The notes: generated by a model from the sequence alone, not told the origin. A DNA stretch of 64,000 bases from Saccharina japonica (GCA_008828725.1 MEHQ01000689.1:124933-188932); one strand, 5' to 3'; positions 1 through 31,915 are shown, numbered from the stretch's first letter. A program made the numbers and translations.

Positions 1-378
1 CGATGCGCATGGGCAGCCGAATTTCGCCGTTTTTTTCACAAGTTTTCTCTCTCGTGTGCAGCAGTACCAGGTAATTACCTTATATTGATAGCAAATTCCA
101 GCTATTGTTAGGTTATTACCTGGTATTCATTGCAAATTCTAGCTATTGGCAGGTAGCCTAAACGAGCAGTTTTTTTTTTGTATTACAATAGTAGCGAACT
201 GCAGCAGGCACACGGCACGCTCAGGGTAGGCCGCACAATCACGACGTTGCGCGCACCGTACACGGCGGGTTCTATTTATCCACCACCCGACAAGGGAACA
301 TGCAACCGAGGTTCCGCACGATATATATATATTATCTTATCCCGCGTCCGTTTTTGTCTCCGTCATGCTCTGTGACAG

Positions 379-18552
<18,174 letters not shown>

Positions 18553-20701
18553 AGGCGGGGGGCGGGGGCGGGGGGCTGAGGGGGGGACTCATTTGTTGCT
18601 TGCACTTAGTCAATTGCATTGCCCGCATCCCTTCGAGACGGAGGGCGGGGGGGGGGGGGGGGTACTGTTCTGTTGACACCCACTACAGATCCGAGTTTTG
18701 TTGTGCTGTTCATTGCATTTATGGCGTGAGAGCGAATCAATTTAAGTCGTGTCGGGTCGGTCTGGATGGTGTTGCGTTCCGCTGCTCACTACTCACCCTT
18801 GGATGATTTACCTCTTTCTCCGTAATTGAGTTGTTGTACTTGTATAGATAGTTTCACTTTTTTGTCCTCTTGAGAGGCAAGTCGCGCCCTTCTTTTTTTT
18901 AGTTTACGATAACGTGCTCGCGTTGCTTCTCTCATTGGAGTGTACTATAGTGCTGCTGCATGCCGAGATACATTGACTTAGTCTCGTCGAAGCACAGGGC
19001 GCGGTAAGCTTTAACAGCCGCACCGGACTGTCTGCCATGGTTAACTTTAACCCAGCCATGACTCAGGCCTCTCTCGTTTAATCGATCGACTCCTTGCTTG
19101 CTCTTTCCCCTCTGCGTTCTTTCATCGGCCTTTGATTTTTCGCCATGGGTCTGTTGTCTGTTTTCGACCAGGCTGGCGTCAAATCCGTGGACCTGTTTTG
19201 CCCAAATAGGTCGGCGCGTACTGGTAGCCCGAGTTCGTATGCGCTACTGGTCCCTGTCAGATTTTTTTGATAGTATAGTGTAAATGTAGAGCTAAGCTTC
19301 GTTCTGGTACCTGTGTTATTGACGAGTATTCCTGCTGCTGCACTGCTCCTGTGTTATGCGAACCTTTGTATTTTTTTTCCCCCCGAACACAGCAAGCAGC
19401 GGCAGCTATAGTCAGGAGGCTTTTAGCAAAAAATGTACATCGGAAGAATACCGTAGGTTTGCAACCTTACACGCTTCGGACGTATCATCGATTCCCACCG
19501 CATGATCTAGATCCTTCAGGACAGATGATCTGTGTGATCTGTATGATCTGGCTCATGTCGCCGGATGGGAGCCGTGTAATCTGCGATATCCAGCACGTGT
19601 TTCCTGGGTTGGACCTGTAATACGTATAGAGATCCTGCTCATTATCTCATAACGTCAGGTTAGGATCTACTGTTGTAGATCTTCTAGATGATCTATCTGT
19701 AAATGATCTATCTGTAGATGGTCTGTCCGAATTGCGCAAGCTTGGGTGTAACTTTTTGGGGATCACGGTGACTGGGAAATCCGTCTTAAAAAAAGTATTA
19801 ATTTTGGGAAATGAGCAATGGCGCAGTGGAAGGACTGTCGCTGACGACCGCACTGATAATGATGATGATGATTACAATCTGATGACATTGACAACGTCTG
19901 ATAATATAGCATGAACAGGACTGCCACCGGTAAATCCATACGAGATCATTCGGCTATTATGGCAGAGTCCAGTTCTTGGGATAACGACTTTAATACTGTA
20001 GTACTTGGAATAACGACTCGTTCAACAAGGTTCCCAAAATATTGTGCCACAAGTACCTGGTACGAACTCAGAATGGTTCTAAGCGCAGCACGGAGTTGTG
20101 GTTATTTTTTTGGTCCAAAATTCGAGGGTGTGGCGGACGGGAGGGTGGAGGTCGAGTCTAGTTGACGGCACCGTGGTCAAACGGGTAAAATCGTTCGGCC
20201 TTGAATCCTCACGGCTTCCTACGTACAGTACACTGGGCGGCGACGCTCTCTGCTTCTATTTTGTCGTGTTGCCGATGCTCGATTTTGGTGAATCGTCGGG
20301 GTGGGGTCGCTACCTATATAGAAAGGCCAATTGCCGCCGAATAGCATTTACGCATATTATGCCTGGTACTGTACTCTAGTTACATTACAGTATTATTAGC
20401 CTCGACGTGTGTTCGGCGGCGGGCACCTTTTCTCTCTCTCGGGGTGCTACTTTAACCTTTTTACGGGACTTGAGGGGACATGTAGTAAGTGTCGAAAACA
20501 TAGGACGATTGCAGATTCAGCCACACAAAGCAGCCCGGGCTCCTGAAAATGTAGGTGCCCTGCGTGCAGCGTACGCAGGGCGATGCACAACAAGAAGAGC
20601 GCACTTGTACTGCGGCACGCTCTTCCTGCCGTTTTACGTACAATATTGAGATTGCGCTGAACTCGTCGTTTTTTTGTTGTTGTTTTGCATGATGAGTACC
20701 A
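18553..20701. other. Region downstream of the ATRX-like gene, no gene recognised
   Basis: Begins with the presumed 3' UTR and G-rich stretches (18555-18662). A GATCTGT/GATCTAT-rich patch lies at 19515-19735. Several open frames of 60-90 codons exist but none shows a domain, coding bias or splice support. The stretch GGCACCGTGGTCAAACGGGT at 20167-20186 resembles a tRNA A box but no T-arm follows at tRNA spacing. Confidence 0.5.
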
Positions 20702-20981
20702 TGTGTGATGGTATTGCTGGAATGATGTGGAAACGCCGGTAAGTACCTGGGGTAGCAGGTATAAAGATCGTAATGGTAGTACTTAGAAGGCACATTTTAG
20801 ATGGAAACCAGGGGTTTTCAAGGCGAGACAACTCAAGCCTTCAGCCTTTCACCGTGGGAGAAGGAATAACGCTACTCTTCTTCTATACCTGAGCAAACAG
20901 CACACGTGAGCCAACAAGTACCTGTTCCATAGGCAAAACCTGGCAAGGGACACTCTGGTGCCCGATACCCTTAAACTCACA
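20702..20981 (+). repeat. 5' LTR of the gypsy element
   Basis: About 280 bases, collinear with 26555-26846 with clear substitutions and small indels, which implies an old insertion. Related solo or truncated LTRs are at about 44520-44740 and 46085-46335. Confidence 0.8.
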
Positions 20982-20982
20982 A

Positions 20983-23900
20983 GTGGAGCGGTCTGCTCTC
21001 GTCGACCGATCGCGCAGCCGCACTCAGCGAAAACCGAGGCCGCTGCCTAAATGTGCCACTAAGCCACACACTCATTCAAACCGTGCAGACACAATTTCGT
21101 GGACGAGGGCGGCATTTTGGACAATGACCTCGGACAGCTCGGGGATGACTGTGCGGCGTACCGACGGTGGCAAGCACGCATGGTACGATACTGCCGGGAG
21201 GAAAAAAACTCGCGCTCGAATAGACACAACAACTAAAAGAAAAACAAGCGTCGCTCCGGTCACTCGCGTGGGCAGCACGAAGGCCAAGGTCAGCAGAGCA
21301 AACAAAGCGACGGCTACAACACACACGCGGCAACAGGCTACCAGCAGGCCGGTTTTGGCAACCACGGCGGTGTCCCGCCCTCGCCCGCCTCTTTGGCTGT
21401 TGCCTCCGCCCCTGGGATCCGCTACGGTGCCTCGCATAACTCTGGCGGGAACCCGAACGGACGCCAGCCAGGAACTCGCGCTGGCAAATGACAGGTCGAC
21501 GGCGGTACGGCCCCTCTCGTACGTCCGCCGCCAGCTTTGCCGGGAGAAAAACTATTGATTTAACAAGATGCCCGCGTTCCAGGTTCACCCAGCGCCCAGC
21601 ACCGGCCTGCCTCGACCGCCGCTCCGCCTGCCGACCTTACGCCCACCACGTCGTCGTCCCGTATACCCGGTCGACGCAACGACACAACCACACTTGCTTC
21701 TGCGGCGAGCACACAGGCTCCCCCGCGACCTGTTACAATTTGTTATGTTGTTAAGCCCACGACGGAAGCCCGCGCCTCGAGCGACGCTCCCCTAAGTCAG
21801 GACACGGGAGCCCGCGCTATAAGCGCCGCTTCGCCCGCGAAGGGAGCCCGCGCTTCGAACGCCGCTCCCCTCAGCCAAGGCATTAGTCAGGCGATGGGAG
21901 CCTGCGTCTTGAGCGCCGCCCCTCTCAACCTCGGCAAGAGAGCCTCCGCGCCGCTTTCCCGAGTCACACACCACGCAGCACTAAGAGTGCTACGCCTGCG
22001 CGTCGCTCAGTTCCGGGAGGGTGCCCCCCCCCTTCGCCTCCCGACCATGCGGTGGCGGTCGGTTTGAGGTGCGGGAAGGCCAACACCGAAACCCCGAGAT
22101 CTTGGTTGGAGCTCGACTCGGCGTTTCCTCGTCACAAAATTTGCTAACTCGTCCCTCTTCCCCAGCAGATCTACAGGGAGGAAGCCCTCTCCGGTGGGCA
22201 CTTTGCTACCCACCCGAGACCCGTTTTTGAAGTCGTCTACCGGGTCTGCAGGCCCTCTTTTGTCTTCCGCGCACGCTACCCCGCATGTGCAGCGCTCCAT
22301 CGGTTGCAGTGGAGCAGGGACAACGTTACACTGCCCGACGAGCCAGTGGTGACTCCACGGCCTCCAGTCAGGCCAACCGGACGGCATACCCGTTATACTC
22401 GGAAGAATCACAGCTCTCGTCAAGCAGAACAGGCTCAGAGCCCTCTGCCCCCCCTTCGTTCAAGCCAGAGACCATCGGGCGCAGTAAGAAACCTTCTGGC
22501 CATTATTCGCGAACGAGAGATGGTGATACCGAGGCAGTATACGTGGGATCAGACTCGTCTCGTGCACCAGGGGACCAGTGTTCTCAGAGAAGTACACTGC
22601 CCCCCCCCCATTCCGCAACTGCGGCCACCGGCGGTTCGGCACCGTCGGTTTTTTACCCTACTCTCGAGTATTCAACGGAGCGGGTGGTACTGTTCTGGCA
22701 GCCCCCCTTCTATTTTTCACAGTGCCCCCCCTCGTCATTTGTCGTTGACAATGCCACGTACTCCTGCGCGGAGCAGAATACGAAGTATGATGGCTGAAAT
22801 GGCTCGCCTTTTCCACGACCACGGTGCAGCTGAGCGAATTATGTCCTTGCCAGACCCATGTGGGCACAAACCCCTCGGTCGAGGCGTGCGTAACTTCGAC
22901 TGCGCTGTCTGGGACCGCGTTCGGGAAGACGCCGTCCTTGCTGGCACTTTTGCCAAGTTCACACAGAACCCGCCCATGAAGCAGCGTCTTTTGAGCACTG
23001 GCACCAAACATTTGGTTGAAGCCAGCCCTTTTAACCCTGTGTGGGGCATCCGTTTCCGGGAGGACGACCCCGAGGCCCAAGATCCCTGTCGGTAGCGAGG
23101 GGGAAAAAATATCGGGAGCTATTTCTGCCGTTCGCGGCACCATTTGCGCAAGCGAGGCCGGGTTGGCAAAGCACGCCTCCTCTCATCAACTTTGTACTCC
23201 CACCTCGCACGACGAAGGAATTCATGAGATCCCCCCAACGCCGCCTCGCCCGTTGGCGATGGCCCGTGCTTGCCCAGGTCCTCCTTCGGAGTTTTCGACC
23301 TATTTGTTTTACGCGCCAGCTAATCACAGCTCTGAGGGCTTGGCCGTCGCATTTGGTGTTGACCCCTCCCTCGCGCTGTCAAAACACGGCCCCTGCCTCG
23401 CCAGAGGCACCATTACCCTCGACGACGCATCTTTCCCCACCAAAACCGCGATTCACAGCGGAGCTGGCGCTTTCGCACCTTTTGGTTGCGTCGCGCTCCT
23501 TGACACTGGCTCCCCACAGACTTTCATCAAGCGCGATGTGCTGGACCTCATGCTCTCTGTTGGGGCGGCATCCTCCGCGTGCGAAACGAAATGCGCTCCT
23601 CAGTCTTGGGGGGGGGGTTGGGGAACGGGCGTCCCTTCAAACTTCGACGAGCATACGCCTGGGCGTCCACTGTTTTTTGTGCAGACAAGCCTACGTGCTT
23701 CCTCGCAGTTTGTGCTTCCTCGCAGTTTGGGCTTGTGTGGTCCCGCCTTCGGTTGTGCAGCACGCAGTGCTACTGAGCTGCGACAGCTGGGTGTGTTTCA
23801 GTAGCCGCTCCTACCGCCCTTCGCCGCCTCGGGCGTCGCATCGCCGAGTCTTTGGCGAGATGGAGTTACAGTAGTTCACCACGCCTCGACAGGCGTCTCG

Positions 23901-25850
23901 GCTCACGCCACTGACCCCGTCGCTTCGGGTGGAAGTTTCCACCTACGCTACGAGCGCGCCGCGGGCATCACCCTGTCTGACGAACCACAGCTACTTACGG
24001 TCAACTTGGTACGCAGCAATGACTCCCCGGCGCTCAACGGGTACTACCTGGTCAACATGGTGCCCCAGTCCGACTTGACTTCAGTTGAGGAACACTTCGT
24101 CGCCTCCGGGCAACAGGTCCTTCCCCTCGTTGAAGTTGCAGACCTCGAGCTTGGCGACCTCCTCGAAGTCGCCCACGCCCCGCTTATAAGCGTCCCCGTG
24201 GACGCTCTGCAGCACGACCACCGAGCCCCCGAGCCCCCCCCTGCGCTACCTGAGGTGTTTTCGGTCTCTGCCGTTACGGCTTACCCCCTCGAAGTGGCGG
24301 CAACCCCGGCCTCGCCCTCGCCTGCCTTGCTGGAGCGCTTAACCCCAGATCGTTTCGTTCCTGCGCGTCTGGGCGCGCCTGCCGCGGTATCTGCGAGTGG
24401 CGGCGTTTGATCTCCACGGCCCAGACTGGACCCTTTCAGCCATCGAGCAGCTGGGGGGTGTTCTTTGCCAAGTCCCTGGCGTGTTCTCCAGGTCCAAGAC
24501 GGATGTTGGTTGCTGTTCCTTGATGCCTTTCGTGATTTCGGTCCCGAAAGATAGCGCACCTGTCACGTCCCGACCGCACCGCACAAATCCCATCATGGCC
24601 AAGGAAGTGGAAGCCACTCTGAACCAGTACCTTGCGGCAGGTCTGATCCAGCACTCGACTTCCCTATATTCGAGCCCGCTGGTGGTTGTCCCGAAGAAGT
24701 CTGGAGGTGTTCGAATCACCGTCAATTACAAAAAGCTCAACCAGATCAGCAGCCTCAGCCAGTTGTCTATACCCCACGTGGATCAAGTCTTCGACTTCTT
24801 GGGAGAAGGCCGGGCGTTTTCCCTCGTTGACTTGGTTTCTTCGTTCCACCATATTACCGCGCACAAGGACAACCGTTCCTCTCGCGGCTTTTTGCACTCC
24901 CACAGGCTTCTATGAGTGGTTCGTCATGCCTAAAGGCAGCAGTTCTTTGCCCGGCTGGTTCGCCAAAGTGATCAGCGAAGTTATTAAGGGCTTGGAACAG
25001 TTGGCGGCCTGCCTCGACGATGTGATCGTTTTCGACTCTGATCCGGTGGCCCTCGTCAAGACGATACGTGCTCTCTTCAAGCGGCTGTGCAAGCATAACC
25101 TCAAGTTCTCCCCCTCAAAGGCTCGCCTGGGTGCCACGGATGCCAATTTTCTGGGCCGCTCCATTTCGCCCGTGGGCGTGCGTCCAAACGGGAAACAGTG
25201 TCAGCTTTGACGAAAATGCCCATGCCCCGGAATATCAAGCAAGTCCGCGCCCTGATGGGCGGAATAGGGTACTATCGCAAAATTCCTACGTGACCTGTCA
25301 AAGCCAGCCTGTCCTACCACCGCCTTTCTTCGGAAGGGGGCCAGATTCGTCTTCACTCCGCCGATGGAGGTCATCGTGAGCGAGATTCTCGCCGAACTCG
25401 CCGCCCCACCCATTTTGGTCTTCCCCGACTGGGAGGCTGTAGCCGACGGCTCTCGCCCCTTCCACATGTACTGCGACGCCTGCATCGACGGTTTTGGTGC
25501 CGCTCTCGAACAGGAACAACCCGGCGGCTCGGTGTGACCCATTACCTACATTAGTCGAGAGGCACTAGACACCGCTGGACTTGGATTCTGGCAGCATAGT
25601 CTGGATCATCAAGCGACTCCGAGGCTACCTTTGGGGTACGAAGTTTCCGCATTGTTTCGGATTACAAGGCGCTCGAGATCATCGGCGAAGTAGGAGGCCC
25701 TAACCCGCGCGTCCAGCGGTGGCTTGAGTTTCTCACCGCGTTCGACTTCACACTCAAGTACCGCAAGGGCAGCACCAACGGAAATGCTGGCTTTCTATCC
25801 CGCTTGCCAGAGACCCGCCACGGAATACGACCGAGGTGGATCTAGCAGCC
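20983..25850 (+). pseudogene. Gypsy gag-pol remnant: protease, reverse transcriptase, RNase H
   Basis: The frame is broken many times. The aspartic protease motif LLDTGSPQTF is at about 23495-23524. Reverse transcriptase is split: YLAAGLIQHSTSLYSSPLVV through LVDLVSSFHHI (24620-24865) in one frame, then WFVMPKGSSSLPGWF and CLDDVIVF (the xxDD catalytic site, about 25009-25032) in the next. RNase H shows MYCDACIDGFGAALEQE (about 25466-25520) and RWLEFLTAFDFTLKYRKG (about 25716-25770). The 20983-23000 part should be gag but is Pro/Arg/Ala-rich with no zinc knuckle that I can see. Confidence 0.8.
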
Positions 25851-26554
25851 TCACCCCTGCCGATGACGATGATATCTTCGTCATCCGAGCCTGCGGGCTC
25901 GTCACCCGTCCTTTACGAACCCCTGGTGTCGGCTTGGGTGGGCTGGTGCCCGGAATCGATAGTGCAGTTTTGGGTGGGCTACCTTTCACCTCTTCGGATT
26001 CTCGCGATTTTCGCGCACACGGGCCACGTATACGGATTGGCGATTTTTCTGCTCCTTCGGGGAGATTCGTCGCTCGTGTATCTGCTTCCGTCGCCACCAT
26101 CGATCGCTGTCCTGGCCGAGGGGAAAATTCGCCTACCGCCAATACCGCTTTCGCTTCGGTTTTAGCCGTACCCTCAGAGGACGGCAAGGGTCCTGCAGAA
26201 GCTCCCGCTGCTGCGACAAACTGTCGCCCAGCTTGCTTCTCTCCTGTCGAACACTTCACAAGGAGAAGATTCCGCCGCGATCACAGATCTGGCCGGGTCC
26301 GCTCCTTTGCCGCCTGGGAACCCGGCGCCTCTGACGTTTTTGCCGCCCTCGGGCCGCATCTCCACCCGGACGCGCCGAAGAACAGCCGCTGCCACTGGCA
26401 CTGCACCGCCTGCTGTTGATTATGGTTTCGGGCCCGGCGGGTGTAGGAGTTGGTTTTGAGGAGCCGTATCTTCGACTCATGCTTTAGTTCGTGGAATCGG
26501 GGTTTCCATGAATTTATAATATTTCTGCGTATACGGCTCATCAGAGTGGGCTAG

Positions 26555-26846
26555 TGTTGTGGTATTGCTGGAATGATGAGGAAACGCCGGTAAATACCTG
26601 GGGTAACATGCATATGGATCGTATTGGTAGTACTTGGAAGGCGTATCTTAGATGGGAACCAGGGGTTTCCAAGGCGAGGCAACTCGAGCCTTCAGCCTTT
26701 CAGTCTTTCATCGTTGGAAAAGGAATAAAACTGCTCTTCTTCTATCCCGAAGCAAACAACACACACACGTGAGTACCCAACGGGCACGTGTTCAATAGGC
26801 AAACCTGGCAAGGGACACTCTGGTGCCCATTACCCTTAACCTCACA
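26555..26846 (+). repeat. 3' LTR of the gypsy element
   Basis: About 292 bases. Preceded by a purine-rich CAGAGTGGGCTAG, a candidate polypurine tract. The 120 bases upstream (GGTTTTGAGGAGCCGTATCT onwards) recur at 45977-46087 next to another LTR-like sequence. Confidence 0.8.
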
Positions 26847-29562
26847 CATCATGCATAATATATTTCAACAGTAACTACTGTTGTACAGGACACCTACAGT
26901 AATTAGAAACAGGAAAGCTGGCCCAGGCTGGATTTCTTATTCGAGAGAAGGTGATTGCTACTCTAATTTCAAGATAACGACTCTCAATTTTCCTATTTTC
27001 CTCTAAATATCAGCCTGGCTTTCTTATCAGCCTGTTTCTTATGAGGCGTCCTGCACTGTACAACAGTATGCGACTACTATTCGTGGTTTTACTCTGGAGC
27101 GCAAAAGGTCGGCCTTGTCCACAGTTGATGCTGCGGTGTAAGCTCCAAAAAAGTAGTATTACATTATTAACAGGTAGCTTCTACGTCCGTCCGTTCTTCT
27201 TCCGCTCGACAAAAATGAGTGGCGGTAAGATAGTATACGAGTAGCTGTCGCTAGTAACTCGCGCATCGGGACATTTGTAACTGTCGTCAGCTTGTGTGCG
27301 TTGGGTGTGTTGACGAGAAACCAAAACTACAGCTAAACTTAATCAACAAAATGTGTCGAACGTACTTGGTACGAAAAAGAGAAGACGCAACAACTAACTA
27401 CTAGTACACACGAGTACGGCGATCACACCTCACCCCACCAGCCCTCGCTGACCTGTCCGCCGCCGATCACAACCCCTCACATCCTTAGCCGTCCTGCGCT
27501 TCGCCGTACAGCGGTACCGCTGTCGACCCGCTACAACTCCGAAAGCATCTTCTGCTTCGGTCTAGCCTCGTCTCTCTGCCCACCAGACACCCCCACGCTC
27601 GCCCGTCGAGGGCAAGCAAGCGTAGATGATAGCCTCAGCTGGCTCAGCAACATATTTGGCATACTGCTGTAGGACCGCCTCCATACGATTAGTATGAAAA
27701 CAGTATAACTGCTGTGTGTATCACCACCATAGTAATACGTTCAATCCGGCTACCAGCCAAACGGAGACTTGGGGGGGTGCTCAAAACTCACGTAGTAGTA
27801 CGGTATGCTATTAATGTGGCAGACTGAGAGGAGGGTCAATGATACGCACGCGCATACAACAAAATACCAGGACGGATTGATGCGTATAATACGTACAGTA
27901 CATACATACATACTTACGTACCTCACCTTTGGACTGCGTACTCATCGAACGCGATGGTACCCTCGTTACTACAGTAATACTGCTATATACCCTTTCCATG
28001 TATTATACCCTTTCCATGTATACCCTTTCTTCAGAAGAACCGGCATGGGACCCTCAATGTGAGTCGGCGTGCACAACAACGTACGACCACTTATTATTAT
28101 GGCGCCTTCTTGCCAACATTTGAGGGTTGAATATGGGCACAATGTAAGAGAGAGGGTGTTTCAGGCCAATTTAATACCGGTACTACTTTACTGTGCAGCA
28201 ATGCTGTAGTACAACTCATTCATGCCAATCGGTGCCTTTTACAACAGTAGTAGTAAGTACAGTTTAGTATTAATATTAATAGTACGCACTCTTATGCTCG
28301 CCTCTTTTTTTGCTCCCTCGGGCGGAATACGAGTACAAAGCACAGTACACACTCACTCGTACGACGCAGAGCAGGTTTTTCGCCCCTCGCCAGCGCGCAA
28401 CAAGAGAGAGCGGGATGATTCCCTATAATAGGCCCTTACCTGCCCATATGGCCGATCTCAGAAAGCGCCGGGGGTCACGAGAGGAACAAGGGAATTTAAT
28501 AACGAACACCCATTTTTTTGGGTAAGTTAGCCTGTGACCACGGGAATCGACCGTGTCAAGTGTTGGATTAGTACGGACAGATGGAGGTACTGGATAGAGA
28601 GACCGGCACGGTTTTTAATGTGATGACAACAACAACAACACTGCTTGTTAGACAAAGAGCAACAACCAGAAACATGATGAGGATCTATGATATGTGATCA
28701 TGGGAGGAAGGAAAGATACAGCAGTGCGATCAAAATTGAATCTTCTGTTCCATACTCGTAGTGGTAGACGTATCGTCTCGCCTTGTTGTTGCTGAGATTA
28801 CCAGTAACCTTTTTGCACGCGAGGTACGGGCCCTGTGTCTATACAAACAAGCCGAGGCACCTCCAGCAATCATCAGTGTTGCACGACTTTAGTAACTCGA
28901 GCATGCGGACGGAGACAGACAACCTCCGCCGGCACGCGGCGGCTGGTTCCACTGCTACTGTAATTGTAGATCTACTCCTGCTGTACGATATCCAAACGTT
29001 AAAAAAGTTCTCCTATAGACCGGTACGTATATTTTTCGGATGGATCTCGTCCTTGGCCGATATCTATGAAGATATGGAGATACTACTCGCATATCCGACG
29101 GATGGTGGATGATTTCCCTCTGCAAGAAATTGGTCCCAGTACTGCTGTACAGCAAAACGAGGAGAGAAGACGCAAAAGACCCAAACCAAGCACACGACGA
29201 AGGCGGTACGCGAGCTACGCGTAGCGTGTACAATAATGATAGCGATGTAGAAATAATGGCGATAGTCTACGTACCCTCTGGTAGCGTGGTACAAAGTAAC
29301 GTGTACAAGTCATATTATGAAATGCTACGTACGTACTGATACGATTATTTACCGACGAGTCCGGCAGAAAGTCCCTTGAAGAAACGTTTATCATATCGTT
29401 CTGCAAGGGAAGAGGAAAAATCCAATAAAAAACAAGACGAGACGGATAAAATAATCTGCCTTTTCTTCGTGGTTCGGAACAAAATACAGCTTCGGGACAA
29501 TAGATCCGTGGTGAGATTCACACAGCAGCAGAGCGCGCACCCCACATCATCAGTACACAACA

Positions 29563-29593
<31 letters not shown>

Positions 29594-30299
29594 CAACAGC
29601 AGCACATATACATATCTCCTGAAGCGTGTAGCCACTACAACAGCAGCACTACTACTACTACAACAACAACAACAACAACAGCACCAACACCCTACGGCAG
29701 CGCACATCGGCGATCAGTACAGCACTACTAGGGAGCACAGGCAGCACCAGATCTCTGCAAGGTGAGTCGGCGAGGGCACAGGCACATACATGCAGACAGA
29801 CGTCCATAAAGCAATTTGTGTTCGGTCCACACATACATATGATACTTGGTAGCTGGTACAAAAGTACTCACAAGAGTGTTTTTTTTGGCGCGAACAGATA
29901 GACAGCTCGCACGCATAGCTGTGGCTCGTTCATACCACCGCGAGGCAGGGTCATGCGTAAGAGTGTAACCCTCCCCGCGCCCCCCGCTTGGAGAGCGTTG
30001 ACGTGTTCACAGCACACACACCGCCAACAGCAAGGGAAAGCCGCGGCAGCCATAAACACTTCTGGTCATTCATCCTCCGGTATAATTCGAGTTGCTACCT
30101 ATCACAATCTGTGCGATTGTTTGGGAGACCAGGGCCACAAACAGACTCGTCTGGAAAATTTGTGCTACTCTGTCCCTAAATATAAGAAACATTTATATTT
30201 TAATATTGAATAAAAATGGTAATATATTTAGGGACACAATGGCACAGCAACAAGTACAGCACCATGGTCCAGTACGAGTATACTGCTGGTTGTACGTAT

Positions 30300-31150
30300 G
30301 ACTGCCGGCCGTGTAGTCTACCGCCACCGTAGACCAACGCTGAGACGCGAAACCGTGCCCAACCCTTATTACCCTATACATGAGACATCATGCCCAGACG
30401 CAGCACGACTACGTTGGGTTCACAGGGTTACGGTCAGGGTTCGGATGAGAGTCGGGTACGATTTCATATGGCTACGTAGGTACGTACAGTAGTACCTACA
30501 GCGTACCCGTCAGCAGTACTCGTAGTAGTAGTACAAGTAGTAGCGCTGTGGATTTTCTGGTGGTTGGCCCGCTATTTACTTACTTTAAGTATGCTGTACA
30601 CTCTGTACGGCGATACCTGGTACGTAACGAAGCATGTATAGATCAGGCTGCAGGCACCTCCTGCAAACAACGAGGATCCCACTCTATCGTATGTACCTCT
30701 CTCTGCAGTTTGGCCCCGCAACTTGGGACAATAGTACGTGAAATCCATGCTTCTGTATACCGGTACTACAGCAGTTATTGCTTCGACTGCTGTCGTCGTG
30801 TAGTAGATAGACCAGCGCTGCGATGCAAAACCGTGTCCTACCCCTTTACCTCTGCATGAGATATCGTGGCCAGACGCAGCATGAGACAGCAAGCAGGGTT
30901 ACGGTGTTGGGTGTGTTGGGTGAGAGTCGGGTACGATTTCGTACTGCTGCTACATAAAGCACTCTACAACAGGTACGAGTGCTGCTGTTGTTGCGCTGTG
31001 GATTTTCTGGCGGTTGGTCCGCTATTTACTCACACAAGTCTCACACAAGTCGTATACTGCTGCACTATTAATACTATTGTTGTACGACTGCTGTACATAC
31101 AGGAGCACGTAGTATAGGCGGCAGGCACCTGCAAACAATGATCCAACTCC
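30300..31150 (+). repeat. Degenerate tandem duplication, unit about 480 bp
   Basis: 30300-30700 and 30785-31150 share blocks in order: TGTAGTCTACC or TGTAGTAGATAG, CCAACGCTGAGACGCGAAACCG or CCAGCGCTGCGATGCAAAACCG, CCAGACGCAGCA, GAGAGTCGGGTACGATTTC, GCGCTGTGGATTTTCTGG, GTTGGCCCGCTATTTACT, GGCACCT...GCAAACAA. Non-coding. Confidence 0.7.
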
Positions 31151-31709
31151 AACTCCCAAGTTAGTTTCCCCCACAACTATTCATAGGGGGCAGCTCTGAA
31201 CACACCGTACGTATGCAAAAAACAATGCTTCCTTGTACTGCCGCTATTATACCTGTCTGTCGTACGCATTATACCTGCAGCAAAAATAAACTGGACTTCT
31301 TGACGCCGATGGCTGGTGTCATACAGACAGTATGCATCTTTCGTAAAATGTTTCTGTGGTTTCTTTTCAGCAGCCGCTCTTATTTCCAGTACTATTGACG
31401 GTACTACTACTGCTGTACTACAGCAGTACTAATATGTATCATACAGGACGTCGTAGTGCTGCTGTACTGTAGTAGTTCGTAGAACCATAGAAAGATGGAC
31501 CGGCACTACAGCAGTAGTACTACTACTGTACGAACAGCGTGTAGTATGTGTTTGTGCTTGTAGTATGTTGTTCAATGTCTCGACAAGGATTTTTTTACGC
31601 CCCCAATTTGTGCAACGGGGGAGTCCCGGCCACTACTACTATTGTTCCTGTGCGAAGTCGTCATTGTGTGGGCCTCTCTCTCTTGTTTTTTCGTAGAGTT
31701 GTTTTTTCA

Positions 31710-31915
31710 TCTTTTTATTATCTTCGCCGTTTTTTTTCTCTCCTCCCTACTCGTAACTCAGATCCGGGGTCATAAAGTAGGCTCCTCTCCCTCCTCCCCA
31801 CAGTACGGTTCATGACTTGCATTTTTATCGCGAGAATACTTCAGCACTTTCTTCCCTCGTCAACTCGCATCGAATTGTGCCTACCCACGCTACTACTAGG
31901 CGCTCTCAGCAGTTG
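31710..31915 (-). mobile_element. SINE-like element, family S, copy 2
   Basis: On the minus strand it matches the body of 5100-5280: GCAAAATTCGA-like block, GACGAGGGAAGAAAGTGCTGAA, TCTCGCGATAAAAATGCAAG, GACCCCGGATCTGAGTTACG. The tRNA-like head is not recognisable. Confidence 0.55.

Larger units (their letters stand above)
20702..26846 (+). mobile_element. Degenerate Ty3/gypsy-type LTR retrotransposon
   Basis: LTRs at 20702-20981 and 26555-26846 begin TGTGATGG or TGTTGTGG and end CTCACA. They share GTATTGCTGGAATGATG, GGAAACGCCGGTAA, GTAGTACTT, CCAGGGGTTT, GAGCCTTCAGCCTTTCA and CTGGCAAGGGACACTCTGGT. The interior holds protease, reverse transcriptase and RNase H in that order with several frameshifts. 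No integrase zinc-binding or DDE region is seen between RNase H (about 25815) and the 3' LTR. A target-site duplication is not obvious. Confidence 0.85.

Noticed and set aside
27568..27690. Short minus-strand ATG frame of about 40 codons in a GC-rich patch
   Set aside because: Reads plausibly as protein but is too short and has no partner exon or similarity.
29345..29765. Frames of 120-129 codons with Ser/Gln/Asn or Cys runs
   Set aside because: Explained by short CAG/CAA repeats; no other coding evidence.
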